DNA from: Rouxiella silvae
GTDB taxonomy: Bacteria; Pseudomonadota; Gammaproteobacteria; Enterobacterales; Enterobacteriaceae
Length of the DNA stretch: 48,857 bases
NCBI RefSeq assembly: GCF_002093625.1
Contig: NZ_MRWD01000044.1
Location: 1 to 48,857 of the forward strand
Reading direction: 5' to 3'
In this document: positions 1 to 7,656 of the stretch, piece by piece
How positions within the stretch are numbered: position 1 is the stretch's first letter
Layout of the letters: every line of letters begins with the position of its first letter
Notes under the pieces: generated by a model
Database searches by the model: none
What the model saw: only the letters and a program-made list of their open reading frames with translations
What the model was told of the DNA's origin: nothing
Position numbers and translations under genes: made by a program

Positions 1-135
1 GTTATATTAATTCTTTGATTTTAATTCGATTAATGAAAACAACCCTTTTTATTTTAAATAGACTTGGGCATAATACTCACAAATAACGTAATCAAAACTA
101 ATTCAATTAAGAATATTAAATTCTGGAGACTCCTC

Positions 136-642
136 GTGCTTAAAGAAGACATGATCAAGCAGCTCAATGAACAACTGAACCTTGAATTCTACTCGGCAAA
201 TTTATATTTGCAGATGAGTGCCTGGTGCAGTGATAAAGGTTTTGAAGGAGCGGCTGCATTCTTGATGGAGCACTCTCGCGAAGAGATGGACCACATGCAT
301 CGCCTGTTCAAATATGTCAGCGATACCGGCGCACTGCCGCTGTTGGGCACTATCGAAGCACCGCGCGCAGATTTTGAATCACTGTCTGACGTTTTCCATC
401 TTGCTTACAAGCACGAGCAGCTGATCACCGAAGAGATTAACAAACTTGCCGACCTGGCAATGACCACCAAAGATTACTCTACCTTCAACTTCCTGCAGTG
501 GTATGTCGCAGAGCAGCATGAAGAAGAGACTCTGTTCAAATCTGTGCTCGATAAACTCGGCCTGGTTAGCAACACCGGCAACGGCTTGTTCTTTGTCGAT
601 AAAGATCTAAAGAACATGGTGGGTCAATCGCCGATAGCCTAA
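136..642 (+). CDS. ftnA: Non-haem ferritin, iron storage
   Basis: Cytoplasmic 24-mer ferritin that oxidises Fe(II) and stores ferric iron. The 168-residue product has the length and sequence of enterobacterial FtnA. The ferroxidase ligands E17, E50 and H53 fall at the same positions as in the E. coli protein, inside the SREEMDH helix, followed by a second EEIN/EQHEEE helix pair. I chose the GTG at 136 because it gives the canonical N-terminus ([10 protein letters not shown]) and has GGAG 7 nt upstream; the frame is open further back to an ATG at 64 but that extension is AT-rich and unlike ferritin. The gene stands alone, with its own terminator. Confidence 0.95.
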   Translation: MLKEDMIKQLNEQLNLEFYSANLYLQMSAWCSDKGFEGAAAFLMEHSREEMDHMHRLFKYVSDTGALPLLGTIEAPRADFESLSDVFHLAYKHEQLITEEINKLADLAMTTKDYSTFNFLQWYVAEQHEEETLFKSVLDKLGLVSNTGNGLFFVDKDLKNMVGQSPIA

Positions 643-661
643 GTTTTCTAAGTCTTGCATC

Positions 662-696
662 AACGCAGAGCCTGATGATCACGCTCTGCGTTTTTT
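662..696 (+). terminator. Rho-independent terminator of ftnA
   Basis: GC-rich stem AACGCAGAGC / GCTCTGCGTT with an 11-nt loop, followed directly by a run of T. It lies 20 bp after the ftnA stop codon. Confidence 0.9.
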
Positions 697-869
697 ATTT
701 TATCCTTAGTATTCATAAGATTATTCCCGCTCCCTCCCTGAACTTTTCGTGCGAAATCTGCGCAATTCTCTCATTCAGTAATCATTACCCATTAATTTTG
801 ACAGAATCTAGCGGCGGTTTGCGCTAAAGTTGCGCGTAAATTTCATGTTCAGCTAGCCAAGGATAAATT

Positions 870-1253
870 GTGTCTATTAAAAAACTGATGCGTCTGCGCA
901 CTTTCGGTACTGCCTGCGTTTTAGCTGCGGGTTTGATTTCACAACAGGCTTTTGCCCACGCCCATCTTAAAAGCGAGACTCCGGCGGCAGACAGCCAAGT
1001 CAGCGTTGCGCCAAGTGAACTGACATTAGGTTTCAGCGAAGGTGTCGAGCCAAACTTCAGCAAAGTTGAGGTTAGTGGTCCAGATAATAAATCTGTTAAA
1101 ACCGGTGAGTTTAAGCTGGCCACCAACGACAATACTCAGGTTTTAATCTCCCTGCCTGCGCCGCTCACCAGTGGGAAGTATGTCGTTTCATGGCATGTTG
1201 TTTCCGTTGACGGACATAAAACCCAAGGTAAATACAGCTTCTCGGTGAAATAA
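870..1253 (+). CDS. yobA: Periplasmic copper-binding CopC-like protein
   Basis: CopC family protein (127 aa) acting in the periplasm. A signal peptide ends at AFA, so the mature protein begins with His (HAHLKSE). That N-terminal His together with the Asp and His of VDGHKT near the C-terminus forms the usual Cu(II) site of CopC proteins. The GTG start at 870 is preceded by AAGGA at a good distance. It is followed 4 bp later by the CopD-like gene, and the two are expected to act together in copper uptake or homeostasis. Confidence 0.93.
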   Translation: MSIKKLMRLRTFGTACVLAAGLISQQAFAHAHLKSETPAADSQVSVAPSELTLGFSEGVEPNFSKVEVSGPDNKSVKTGEFKLATNDNTQVLISLPAPLTSGKYVVSWHVVSVDGHKTQGKYSFSVK

Positions 1254-1257
1254 CGAC

Positions 1258-2142
1258 ATGAGTTTGGCGTCGCTTTTTGTTCTATGCCGATTTGTGCACT
1301 TTATTTCAGTGATGCAGCTCTTTGGTGCCTGTGTTTTTACCCGACTTTTATCGCCGGAAGGATTTTCGGCGGTTTTAGCGCGTAAAAACCAGACGCTAAT
1401 TTTGACGTCAGCCTTCGTCTCGGCGTTTACCTCATTCCTGATGCTGGCAGTTCAGGCGGGAGTGATGGGCAACGGCTGGACAGACACCATCAACCTTAAT
1501 GTTTGGTTGCTGGTACTGACTACCACCTTTGGTGATGTTTGGCGCTGGCATATGTTGATGTCAGTTTGCGCACTGTTACTGCTTCTCATCGACAGACTAC
1601 CTGGGCGGTATCTGCTAGTGCTGCTGCTCAGTGCGGGAATGCTGGTAGGGCAGGCGCTGATCGGACACGCGGCGATGCGTGAAGGAGCGATGGGACTTTT
1701 GCAGCGCGCCAACCATGCATTGCACCTGCTCAGCGCAGCATATTGGTTCGGCAGCTTGGTTCCTTTGCTAACCTGCATGGCATTGACTCATCAATCCGCT
1801 TATCGACCGGCAGCAATTGTGACACTGCTGCGCTTTTCGACCTGGGGTCATATTGCCGTAGCCGTTGTGATATTGACCGGTGTAATTAATGGCGGACTGA
1901 TTCTGCAACGTTGGCCCACCAATATGCATTCACCGTATGAATTACTGTTAGTGTGTAAAACCTTGCTAGTGGCAGTCATGGTCGTTGCTGCGGTCTATAA
2001 CCGTTACCGGCTTGTACCGCAGCTTGCGCATCACTCGCCTCTTGCGCAGCAGCGAACAATAGCAGTTTGCTGGTTAGAGCTGGGTTTAGCCCTTTTGGTC
2101 ATTGCTTTGGTAAGCCTTTTTGCTACCCTGTCTCCCAATTAA
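1258..2142 (+). CDS. yebZ: CopD-family inner-membrane copper protein
   Basis: Polytopic membrane protein (294 aa) with about eight hydrophobic segments, matching the CopD/YebZ family. Conserved His residues in membrane segments (for example in RFVHFISVMQLFGA and IGHAAMREG) are probable metal ligands. It sits in an operon with the CopC-like gene (4-bp gap) and yebY downstream, the same order seen around E. coli yebZ. The Shine-Dalgarno is weak, which suggests translational coupling to yobA. Confidence 0.92.
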   Translation: MSLASLFVLCRFVHFISVMQLFGACVFTRLLSPEGFSAVLARKNQTLILTSAFVSAFTSFLMLAVQAGVMGNGWTDTINLNVWLLVLTTTFGDVWRWHMLMSVCALLLLLIDRLPGRYLLVLLLSAGMLVGQALIGHAAMREGAMGLLQRANHALHLLSAAYWFGSLVPLLTCMALTHQSAYRPAAIVTLLRFSTWGHIAVAVVILTGVINGGLILQRWPTNMHSPYELLLVCKTLLVAVMVVAAVYNRYRLVPQLAHHSPLAQQRTIAVCWLELGLALLVIALVSLFATLSPN

Positions 2143-2214
2143 GCATCCAGATAATGCGTCATGGATGAGACTGGCAACAAGATTGATTTTGAAAAAGTGA
2201 AACGAGGAAGAGTC

Positions 2215-2550
2215 ATGAAGAAAACACTGCTGGGGTGCCTGTTGTTCACCCTTTCTGCCAGCTGTTTTGCAGCCCCGCAAGTTGTTACCGTAAGCCGCCT
2301 GGAATATGGGAAAGCATGGGCCTTTACCCGTGAAGAAGTCATGCTGCAGTGTCGACCTGGTAAAGCCCTGTTCGTGATTAATGACAGCACGTTGGCCCAG
2401 TATCCTCTCAACGACGTTGCGACGCAGCTGGTCAAAGAGGGCAAGGTCAGCGCTCAGCCGTTGAGTATTATTCAGTTAGATGACCCTAAAAATCCCGGCC
2501 ACAAAATGAGCCTGACTCCGTTCATCGAACGCGCCGTTACACTCTGCTAA
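2215..2550 (+). CDS. yebY: YebY family secreted protein (DUF2511)
   Basis: Small exported protein (111 aa) of the YebY family. An N-terminal signal peptide ([20 protein letters not shown]) is followed by a short mature domain with two Cys, one in LQCRPG and one at the very C-terminus. The ATG at 2215 has GAGGAAG upstream; the frame is also open to 2161, but that extension would place 18 charged residues before the signal peptide. It completes the yobA-yebZ-yebY operon; the function is not established beyond the copper context. Confidence 0.92.
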   Translation: MKKTLLGCLLFTLSASCFAAPQVVTVSRLEYGKAWAFTREEVMLQCRPGKALFVINDSTLAQYPLNDVATQLVKEGKVSAQPLSIIQLDDPKNPGHKMSLTPFIERAVTLC

Positions 2551-2562
2551 TTTTTGCACTCT

Positions 2563-2591
2563 CCAGAGGCTGACCCGTCGGCCTCTAAAAA
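2563..2591 (+). terminator. Possible terminator after yebY
   Basis: Stem AGAGGC / GCCTCT around a 10-nt loop, followed by an A-rich stretch and only short T runs. It is a modest candidate, placed 14 bp after the yebY stop. Confidence 0.4.
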
Positions 2592-2743
2592 TTCCTGTTA
2601 ACAAAGCTTACAGGGGTTAAATTCACAATGTTAATAGTATGTTTTGCGAATGTTGTCACAAAACCTTACTAATTTCGCAAAGTTATTATCACCACGCGTC
2701 AAACTTGCTGGTAAAGCATCCATCCTCGGCTACGCTTTAAGTT

Positions 2744-2847
2744 GTAAGGCTTAACCGCCTGCATCAATGCCAACTTTTAGCGCACGGCTCTCTCCCAAGA
2801 GCCATTTCCCTAGACCGAATATAGGAATCGTATTCGGTCTTTTTTTA
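2744..2847 (+). ncRNA. sdsR: SdsR (RyeB) small regulatory RNA
   Basis: Hfq-dependent sRNA made in stationary phase from a sigma-S promoter in enterobacteria. The sequence keeps the conserved core ATGCCAACTTTTAGCGCACG, the GGCTCTC/GAGAGCC-like middle hairpin, and the terminator hairpin GACCGAATA / TATTCGGTC with a T run. A sigma-S-like -10 (CTACGCTTT) lies just upstream at 2730-2738. The location beside yebY is the same as in E. coli. The last 24 bp are also the attL core of the prophage, and the gene remains whole after integration. The 5' end is estimated by analogy with the E. coli 104-nt RNA. Confidence 0.92.
2823..2846. repeat. attL core in the sdsR terminator
   Basis: A 24-bp sequence (AGGAATCGTATTCGGTC followed by seven T) identical to 44954-44977. 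It is the right half of the sdsR terminator hairpin. Integration into an intrinsic terminator regenerates the host RNA gene on the left side. Confidence 0.92.
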
Positions 2848-2880
2848 TGTTTTTGATTTATATGAATAAAAATTAGTGAT

Positions 2881-2909
2881 ACACGAAAATACACGAAATT
2901 TCCACGAAA
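2881..2909. repeat. Probable arm-type integrase binding repeats
   Basis: Three direct copies of (A/C)CACGAAA starting at 2881, 2891 and 2902, one per helical turn, between attL and the int stop codon. This is the usual place and pattern for arm-type sites of lambda-like integrases. Binding is inferred only. Confidence 0.55.
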
Positions 2910-2925
2910 TATCATATTCGGTCTT

Positions 2926-4008
2926 TTACAGCATCTCGTATTCCTTGCCTCTTGTATCGAGGTATTTGTCCGTCATTTTCTCCGATTTATGCCCCAATAA
3001 TCGCCTCGCAAAATCCTTTCCTTTCTCCTTCTCATATAGCCGACCAGCCAGGCTCCGGATCTCATGGAACGTTGGCGCATTCTCCTCAAAAACCAATCCA
3101 CTCGCCTTCCTTGCTGCAACAAACTTCTTTGTCAGGCTATCTGGATGAAGGTAGCCATCTTGGCTGTTTTTCCTGAGCCCGGCACTAACCATAAAATTAG
3201 TGGTGCTGGCCTGACGACATTGCTCAACGATCTCACCAAGCTTTAGACCAGCTGCTTTTAGTTCCAGCTCCAGGGGGATCGAAAGCATTGCTCCCGTTTT
3301 TCCCTGTTCGATTTGCAGACGGCCATTTACAATGTGATCAAAGCGAAGCATTGCTACATCTTCGCGTCTCTGTCCTGTGGCCAGAGCTAAATCCATAGCC
3401 AGTGAGAACCATCGTGGCAAGGTGTCCGCCGCTCTCCTGATTGCTCTGTACTGCTCCAGCTCCAAGCGCTCACGTTTAACTGTGACCTTAGCTGATCGAG
3501 TTGGGCTTACCGGATTTGACACAACATGGCCCTCTACGACCGCTTCTCTGAATACGTCCGATAAGACGGAACGCATGGTTGCCGCCATTGATGATTTATC
3601 CTGAATAACCCAGGTTTCAAGAAATTCAGCAATATGTTTAGTGGTGACTTTGCTTAATACAATAGCGCCCATTCTTTCATCAATTACCGAGAGTTGGCCC
3701 TTACGCACTTTGTTTGTGTTTTCTGCTAATTTTCGCCTTTCGAAAATCACCGCATACCGTTTCAACCAGCTTGAAAGAGTAAGTTCGTCACCGCCTTTCA
3801 GCTTCTCCAGAAGGAGTACGGGCGAGTAGTTTTTATCGATGTAATTATTCGCCTCAATAGCCTGAGAAATAGCGTCCCTGCGAGCGATTACTCCTAAAGC
3901 AATTTCTTTACCTGTCAGCGGATTACGCCAGTAGTATGATTTATACTTTTTACGGTAAGTGAGATTTTTAGGTAAGTTTGCATCATACCTTGCGGGCCGC
4001 CGTGTCAT
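2926..4008 (-). CDS. int: Tyrosine-family phage integrase
   Basis: Site-specific recombinase (360 aa) that integrates and excises the prophage at the sdsR site. Residues 1-60 look like the arm-binding domain of lambda/HK022-type Int, with the motif YRKKYKSYYWRNP. The catalytic set is visible: R214 (TGQRRED), K237, H315-x-x-R318 (HEIR), H340 (LLGH) and nucleophile Y349 (DKYLDTRG). The C-terminus resembles lambda Int closely in this last block. It lies directly beside attL and its start overlaps xis by 26 bp, so the two are co-translated from the leftward operon. Confidence 0.95.
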   Translation of the reverse strand: MTRRPARYDANLPKNLTYRKKYKSYYWRNPLTGKEIALGVIARRDAISQAIEANNYIDKNYSPVLLLEKLKGGDELTLSSWLKRYAVIFERRKLAENTNKVRKGQLSVIDERMGAIVLSKVTTKHIAEFLETWVIQDKSSMAATMRSVLSDVFREAVVEGHVVSNPVSPTRSAKVTVKRERLELEQYRAIRRAADTLPRWFSLAMDLALATGQRREDVAMLRFDHIVNGRLQIEQGKTGAMLSIPLELELKAAGLKLGEIVEQCRQASTTNFMVSAGLRKNSQDGYLHPDSLTKKFVAARKASGLVFEENAPTFHEIRSLAGRLYEKEKGKDFARRLLGHKSEKMTDKYLDTRGKEYEML

Positions 4009-4342
4009 TGATCACCTTCTGCATAAAAGCGCTTTTTGCTGGCTTATTGCTTTGTGCTTCTTTAATTTTCTCACCAGTTTTCACATCGGTGGGATTTACG
4101 TAAATCGCGTCTGTTCGAACTACGTATTGCCTGCCGTGCTTTTCAGGTGCCGGATAAATCTTCCCGTCACGGGCCCACCGCTGGAGTGTCTGCACCGTGG
4201 GTTTGTACTCTTTGTATTTGAGATCTCGCCACTCTTCTAACGTGAGCCACTTGCTCATTACGTCATATGCGGCCAATTGATTGCTTTTAGCGGCTTCTGG
4301 GGTTGGGTGTTCTCCGGCGGCCTTGGCGGTTTTTTGATTCAT
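3983..4342 (-). CDS. xis: Excisionase-like protein (Xis)
   Basis: Small DNA-binding protein (119 aa) expected to direct Int toward excision. Residues 30-85 match the winged-helix fold of phage excisionases: WLTLEEWRDLKY, then TVQTLQRWARDGKIYP and KHGRQYVV. The first 29 residues are an extension; a start at the internal ATG (MSKWLTL) is possible. I prefer 4342 because the Shine-Dalgarno AGAGG sits just upstream within a 15-nt motif shared with four other phage genes and complementary to the candidate sRNA at 7657-7777. It overlaps int. Confidence 0.85.
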   Translation of the reverse strand: MNQKTAKAAGEHPTPEAAKSNQLAAYDVMSKWLTLEEWRDLKYKEYKPTVQTLQRWARDGKIYPAPEKHGRQYVVRTDAIYVNPTDVKTGEKIKEAQSNKPAKSAFMQKVINDTAARKV

Positions 4343-4505
4343 GGTCTTGCCTCTGTATTATGCGGGATATGGCGGTATCGGCGGCGATACATGCCCGGTC
4401 TATATCCTGCTGATTGATGGTCTTTTTTCTGATGCTGAAAGAGAGCTTCCCGATCTTTAAATCGAAATCAGTAAGTAGGCATTTGCCTGATTGCCATGGT
4501 TGCAT
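4287..4505 (-). CDS. Small phage protein, unknown
   Basis: A 72-residue reading frame with a good Shine-Dalgarno (AAAAGGA) before the ATG at 4505. Its last 56 bp overlap the xis start, typical of packed early phage genes. The N-terminal half (LTDFDLKIGKLSFSIRKK) looks like a folded small protein, and the tail is very basic (GRRRTPNPRSR). I do not recognise a family. The overlap leaves some doubt that it is real. Confidence 0.5.
   Translation of the reverse strand: MQPWQSGKCLLTDFDLKIGKLSFSIRKKTINQQDIDRACIAADTAISRIIQRQDHESKNRQGRRRTPNPRSR
4342..4356 (-). promoter_or_regulatory. Shared RBS motif, target site 1 (xis)
   Basis: On the minus strand ACAGAGGCAAGACCA covers the Shine-Dalgarno and reaches the A of the xis start codon. 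All 15 nt are complementary to the candidate sRNA. Confidence 0.75.
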
Positions 4506-4553
4506 TGCCGGGTCCTTTTATTGGTTTCCGGCAATGCTATCCAAGTGGGGTGG

Positions 4554-4730
4554 CTATTTCTGATTATCGATAATCAGTTTTGGGAAAGCCTGCTTTTCTC
4601 GGGTGAGCTTAACTTTTTCAGGAAAATGAAAACCCAGCTCGCTCCGGCTTTGAACTTCGATAATGCCGGTGGAACCGTCCGGAAACTGCACATGGACGGC
4701 ATCTCCTTTTGAGAGGTACATTCTTAACAT
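4554..4730 (-). CDS. Small CsrA-like phage protein
   Basis: A 58-residue gene with a clear Shine-Dalgarno (TAAGGAT) before the ATG at 4730. The pattern MLRMYLSKGDAVHV, then IIEVQSRSELGFHFPEKV and KLTRE, recalls the carbon storage regulator CsrA (MLxLxRxxGExxxI, then xIGxxAPxxVxVxREE). If this is right it may bind GGA motifs in RNA and affect translation of phage or host mRNAs. The match is by pattern only and the N-terminus lacks the RxGE signature. The very end contains the palindrome CTGATTATCGATAATCAG. Confidence 0.6.
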   Translation of the reverse strand: MLRMYLSKGDAVHVQFPDGSTGIIEVQSRSELGFHFPEKVKLTREKQAFPKLIIDNQK

Positions 4731-4766
4731 AATGATCCTTAATTCGGCCCCGCGGGACCGATGGCA

Positions 4767-5267
4767 TTAACGAACTTGGAGGCTACGTGAACCGATTTCG
4801 ATGTGTGCGCCAGGTACCTCAACGCCACTCTCAAGAGCTTCTTTGATGGCTTTTTTGTCCGGCGCGGAAATCATCTGCACATCAACTAACTCGTCTGGCA
4901 GGAGCTCCACGTTGTCTATGACTACGCTGGCCACGCCTTTACGTGCGGTGAATGTGTTAACAGGCGTTTTCAGCTTATCCAGCCCGGCAGCCAGCAGGCA
5001 ACTGAGCACGTACTGCCGGAGGTGCTTAGCTTGATTTTCAAAGCTTCTTTTGCGGTCTGCCAATCGCTTGGCTTCCTCATCACAGGTTTTTGAGAGCCCT
5101 TCAAGGTTGCGGATAAACTTAAACGTATTGTCCAGCTTCTCCTCGAGCATGCCCTCAATGCTCTCGAGAGTGTCCGCAATCATCTCAGGAGTCAGCTCCT
5201 CTGAGGTTTCCAACAGTTGCTGTAATTTGTTGTAGTCTGCGGCTAATGCGATAGCTGTTGTGCTCAT
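4767..5267 (-). CDS. Gp157-family phage protein
   Basis: A 166-residue, largely helical protein matching the Siphovirus Gp157 family: an acidic N-terminus (LLETSEELTPEMIADTLESI), a coiled-coil centre (EEAKRLADRKRSFENQAKHL), and a C-terminal strand-rich part (TARKGVASVVIDNVELLP). Family members sit in phage recombination or replication operons. Its start overlaps the stop of the upstream recombination gene by 4 bp (ATGA), so the two are translationally coupled. Its biochemical role is not known. Confidence 0.82.
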   Translation of the reverse strand: MSTTAIALAADYNKLQQLLETSEELTPEMIADTLESIEGMLEEKLDNTFKFIRNLEGLSKTCDEEAKRLADRKRSFENQAKHLRQYVLSCLLAAGLDKLKTPVNTFTARKGVASVVIDNVELLPDELVDVQMISAPDKKAIKEALESGVEVPGAHIEIGSRSLQVR

Positions 5268-7261
5268 GCTGTTTCCCCTTGAAGTTGGTTAATGCGGGCA
5301 GTTTTGATTTCTGACAGGCGGCGGAGTCGTCCGGCGAGATACTTAGCTCGTTCTGGATCGCCTTTGGCTTCTGCATCTTTGCGGTGAATATCAATCTCAC
5401 GGGCCACTGTCTTGAATATTTTCTCGGCCTCATTAGTAGTGACAGCCTTTTCAATGCTGGTGGCATTCTTACTTAGCTTTTCATCAAATTCAGTGCGTGC
5501 GGTGGCAATGTCCTCAGCTTTATCGCTGGCGTTCTTAAGGGCAAATTCCTGCTTAACCTCGTTGCGATAAGCTTGATCATCGTAAAGACCCAAGAACACA
5601 TCTGCAGAAAAGCCAAGTAGCGATAGAGCCTTTTTGACTGCGTCGGTTAGAGACTTTTTAGGAGCTTCGCCATCGGTAGTTAATCCGTATTTGGTGTTGT
5701 AGAGATACTCTGTACAACCATAGGATTGGATGTGGCATTTTTCCCCATCCAGCCGATACCAAAAATCAATCAGTACCGTATGATTCAGCTCGCATACCGC
5801 ATTTCCGTCGGCATCACGTACTATTCTGCTACCAGCAGGTTTACCAGAATCATCGGTGATCTTTTCGGTGATAGGCGCTCCTTTATCAAAGCGCTCCTCA
5901 TCGATGTTGTAACCCCAGCCTTTTCCTATAGGGCCGAAAATTTCTGTAGCGCGCATCATCATGTAGGTACCGTTGATCGAAGTGCCGCCGCCGTTATTGC
6001 TAAAGGCCTTGGTAAATTTCTCATCGGTCTTTTGCACGCTCCGCCAGATGCTTAGATTTTTCTGGGCATCTACCGGGAGTTTTTCGATTTCTTTATCGAG
6101 GTTTTCAATAGCGGCCGGGGCTGCTTCTTGAACCTGCACTAACTGTTTCTCGACTTCTTTTGCGGTGCTAGCTTGCTCGATGACAACTGCAGCAGCGGCA
6201 ACCTCAGGCTTACCTTCTTGTTGTTGCTTTTCAATCAGCGGCTTATTTTCACTAGCCTTTTCGCCCGTCAAACCCTCTATGCTGAAAGCGCCATTACCCA
6301 GATTTTGAACTGTGACTTCTGCCTCAGGTGGCTTGGCACCTAGGTTTGATAGGTACGTAGCAATGACATGCGAACGTTCGAGGTTATTAACGGTATTCAG
6401 AGGCTTTCTTTTGCATAACTCTTGGACCAGACCGACAATTACTTCACGGCTGTGACATGTCACACCATCAACGGCGCGTATTGATCCAGAGAATGCGCGG
6501 AAAGATTTATCCTCGTTCTCTCTGAGCATTTCCCGTGCCTGATTGACTAGCGCAGGTGAAGGGGAGGCGATGTCCACTCCGCAAAGCGCCATAGCTATGT
6601 CCATATCAATTTCTTGCAGTGTCCGTGCGGGAGTACTTGCCGGTGCGGGGCGTTCAGTTGGTTTATTCACCCAGTGTTGAGCGAATGCCAATACCTTAGA
6701 TACGGACAACACCGGGTTATATTTTGCATAGATAGCCTGAATCAGTTCGCGCATCGATGCCGGATACATTTGCTCGAGTGCTTTGATTTGTGAGAGAGCT
6801 TCAACGATGGTGCGGAACTGGATATCCGATTCATCATCAGCCAGTGCATCGCAGATCATTGAGTAATCAGATCCCTCAATTTCGTCTTGCTCGAAGAAGA
6901 TGACTGCGGCGATCTTCTCCTTGAGGGATAGCTTTGCCACATCGAAGGGGCCAACATCTTGGCTTTCTTCATCAGCCTGCGCAATGACAACAGAGCGCCA
7001 TATGCCATCGACATATTCGTTATCGATAGCAAAACGCTCGTCAAATTTGTCGAGTGCCGGCCGATTTGAGCCGTGGGCATCTTCTGTGACTTTTGGTTCG
7101 TTAAAGTTATCAGTAGCTGCAGGATATGCGTCATCTAACATCATGATCGCTTTGCCTTTGGCTCCTTTTAGTGAGTTGGCCTCTATAGCTATGGCCAGTG
7201 GTATGGCACCGGCCTTAACTGCCTTTTTGTTGGGTTCGAAAACACAGACATAAACTGTCAT
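5264..7261 (-). CDS. Phage recombination protein: annealing domain with long N-terminal extension
   Basis: A 665-residue protein. The C-terminal half (about 430-600) contains MMMRATEIFGPIGKGWGY, an ELNHTVLIDFWYRLDG strand pair and the helical block KKSLTDAVKKALSLLGF with SADVFLGLYDD. This is the pattern of Rad52-like/ERF-type single-strand annealing proteins. The N-terminal half is different: MTVYVCVFEPNKKA, then a region around 230-310 (CHSREVIVGLVQELCKRKPL) that resembles the non-catalytic part of RecE proteins. I see no RecE nuclease domain. A low-complexity Ala/Glu linker lies between. Role inferred: homologous recombination of phage DNA. Family assignment is by eye. Confidence 0.7.
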   Translation of the reverse strand: MTVYVCVFEPNKKAVKAGAIPLAIAIEANSLKGAKGKAIMMLDDAYPAATDNFNEPKVTEDAHGSNRPALDKFDERFAIDNEYVDGIWRSVVIAQADEESQDVGPFDVAKLSLKEKIAAVIFFEQDEIEGSDYSMICDALADDESDIQFRTIVEALSQIKALEQMYPASMRELIQAIYAKYNPVLSVSKVLAFAQHWVNKPTERPAPASTPARTLQEIDMDIAMALCGVDIASPSPALVNQAREMLRENEDKSFRAFSGSIRAVDGVTCHSREVIVGLVQELCKRKPLNTVNNLERSHVIATYLSNLGAKPPEAEVTVQNLGNGAFSIEGLTGEKASENKPLIEKQQQEGKPEVAAAAVVIEQASTAKEVEKQLVQVQEAAPAAIENLDKEIEKLPVDAQKNLSIWRSVQKTDEKFTKAFSNNGGGTSINGTYMMMRATEIFGPIGKGWGYNIDEERFDKGAPITEKITDDSGKPAGSRIVRDADGNAVCELNHTVLIDFWYRLDGEKCHIQSYGCTEYLYNTKYGLTTDGEAPKKSLTDAVKKALSLLGFSADVFLGLYDDQAYRNEVKQEFALKNASDKAEDIATARTEFDEKLSKNATSIEKAVTTNEAEKIFKTVAREIDIHRKDAEAKGDPERAKYLAGRLRRLSEIKTARINQLQGETA

Positions 7262-7262
7262 T

Positions 7263-7276
7263 TTGGTCTTGCCTCT
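7263..7276 (-). promoter_or_regulatory. Shared RBS motif, target site 2 (recombinase)
   Basis: On the minus strand AGAGGCAAGACCAA lies 1 nt before the start codon at 7261 and includes the Shine-Dalgarno. All 14 nt are complementary to the candidate sRNA. Confidence 0.75.
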
Positions 7277-7293
7277 TGGTCATGAAAAAATGG

Positions 7294-7632
7294 TCAGAAC
7301 GGAAGATCGTTTGAATCGTCGTAAGCTGGCGCTGCTGGGATGTAGTCAATGCATAGCAATGATTGGACCTGGTCTTCCAGCAAGGCTTGTTTATGATTTG
7401 CGACTGCCAATATCTTTGCTTGAGATGAGCGCAGTTTTGCCACCTCAAGAGAAAGAATGTCATCGGGCTGTGGGACGTTAATGGTGACTTCAACGATACC
7501 TAATAGCACTGAATCTTCGGTATATTCAGAGCTATCAAACTCGCTGATTGATAGGTCGTATTCTTTGGTGTAAGAATTACGTTTTGCGGTGATAAACACT
7601 GGTTTTGTCAGCGTCTTAGGTAGTGCTCTCAT
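7294..7632 (-). CDS. Small early phage protein with SSB-like C-terminal tail
   Basis: A 112-residue protein, first gene of the leftward operon. The C-terminus, PAAPAYDDSNDLPF, resembles the acidic tip of single-strand binding protein (DDDIPF), the docking peptide for RecQ, RecO, PriA, Exo I and other repair enzymes. The rest shows no OB-fold signature that I recognise. The Shine-Dalgarno is CAGGAG before the ATG at 7632. It lies directly before the recombination gene, so a role in recombination or in recruiting or blocking host SSB partners is plausible, but inferred. Confidence 0.7.
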   Translation of the reverse strand: MRALPKTLTKPVFITAKRNSYTKEYDLSISEFDSSEYTEDSVLLGIVEVTINVPQPDDILSLEVAKLRSSQAKILAVANHKQALLEDQVQSLLCIDYIPAAPAYDDSNDLPF

Positions 7633-7641
7633 AGCAACTCC

Positions 7642-7650
7642 TGATATACT
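7642..7650 (+). promoter_or_regulatory. Extended -10 promoter of candidate sRNA
   Basis: TGATATACT is a TGn extended -10 element with a near-consensus hexamer (TATACT, 7645-7650). No good -35 is visible, which extended -10 promoters tolerate. A start near 7657 is predicted. Confidence 0.55.
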
Positions 7651-7656
7651 ATTTTC

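Noticed and set aside
2823-2846. tRNA gene as integration site
   Set aside because: No tRNA cloverleaf is present; the sequence is clearly the SdsR terminator.
4491-4712. A + strand 73-codon frame
   Set aside because: It is antisense to the minus-strand CsrA-like gene, which has a good ribosome site and a family-like pattern.
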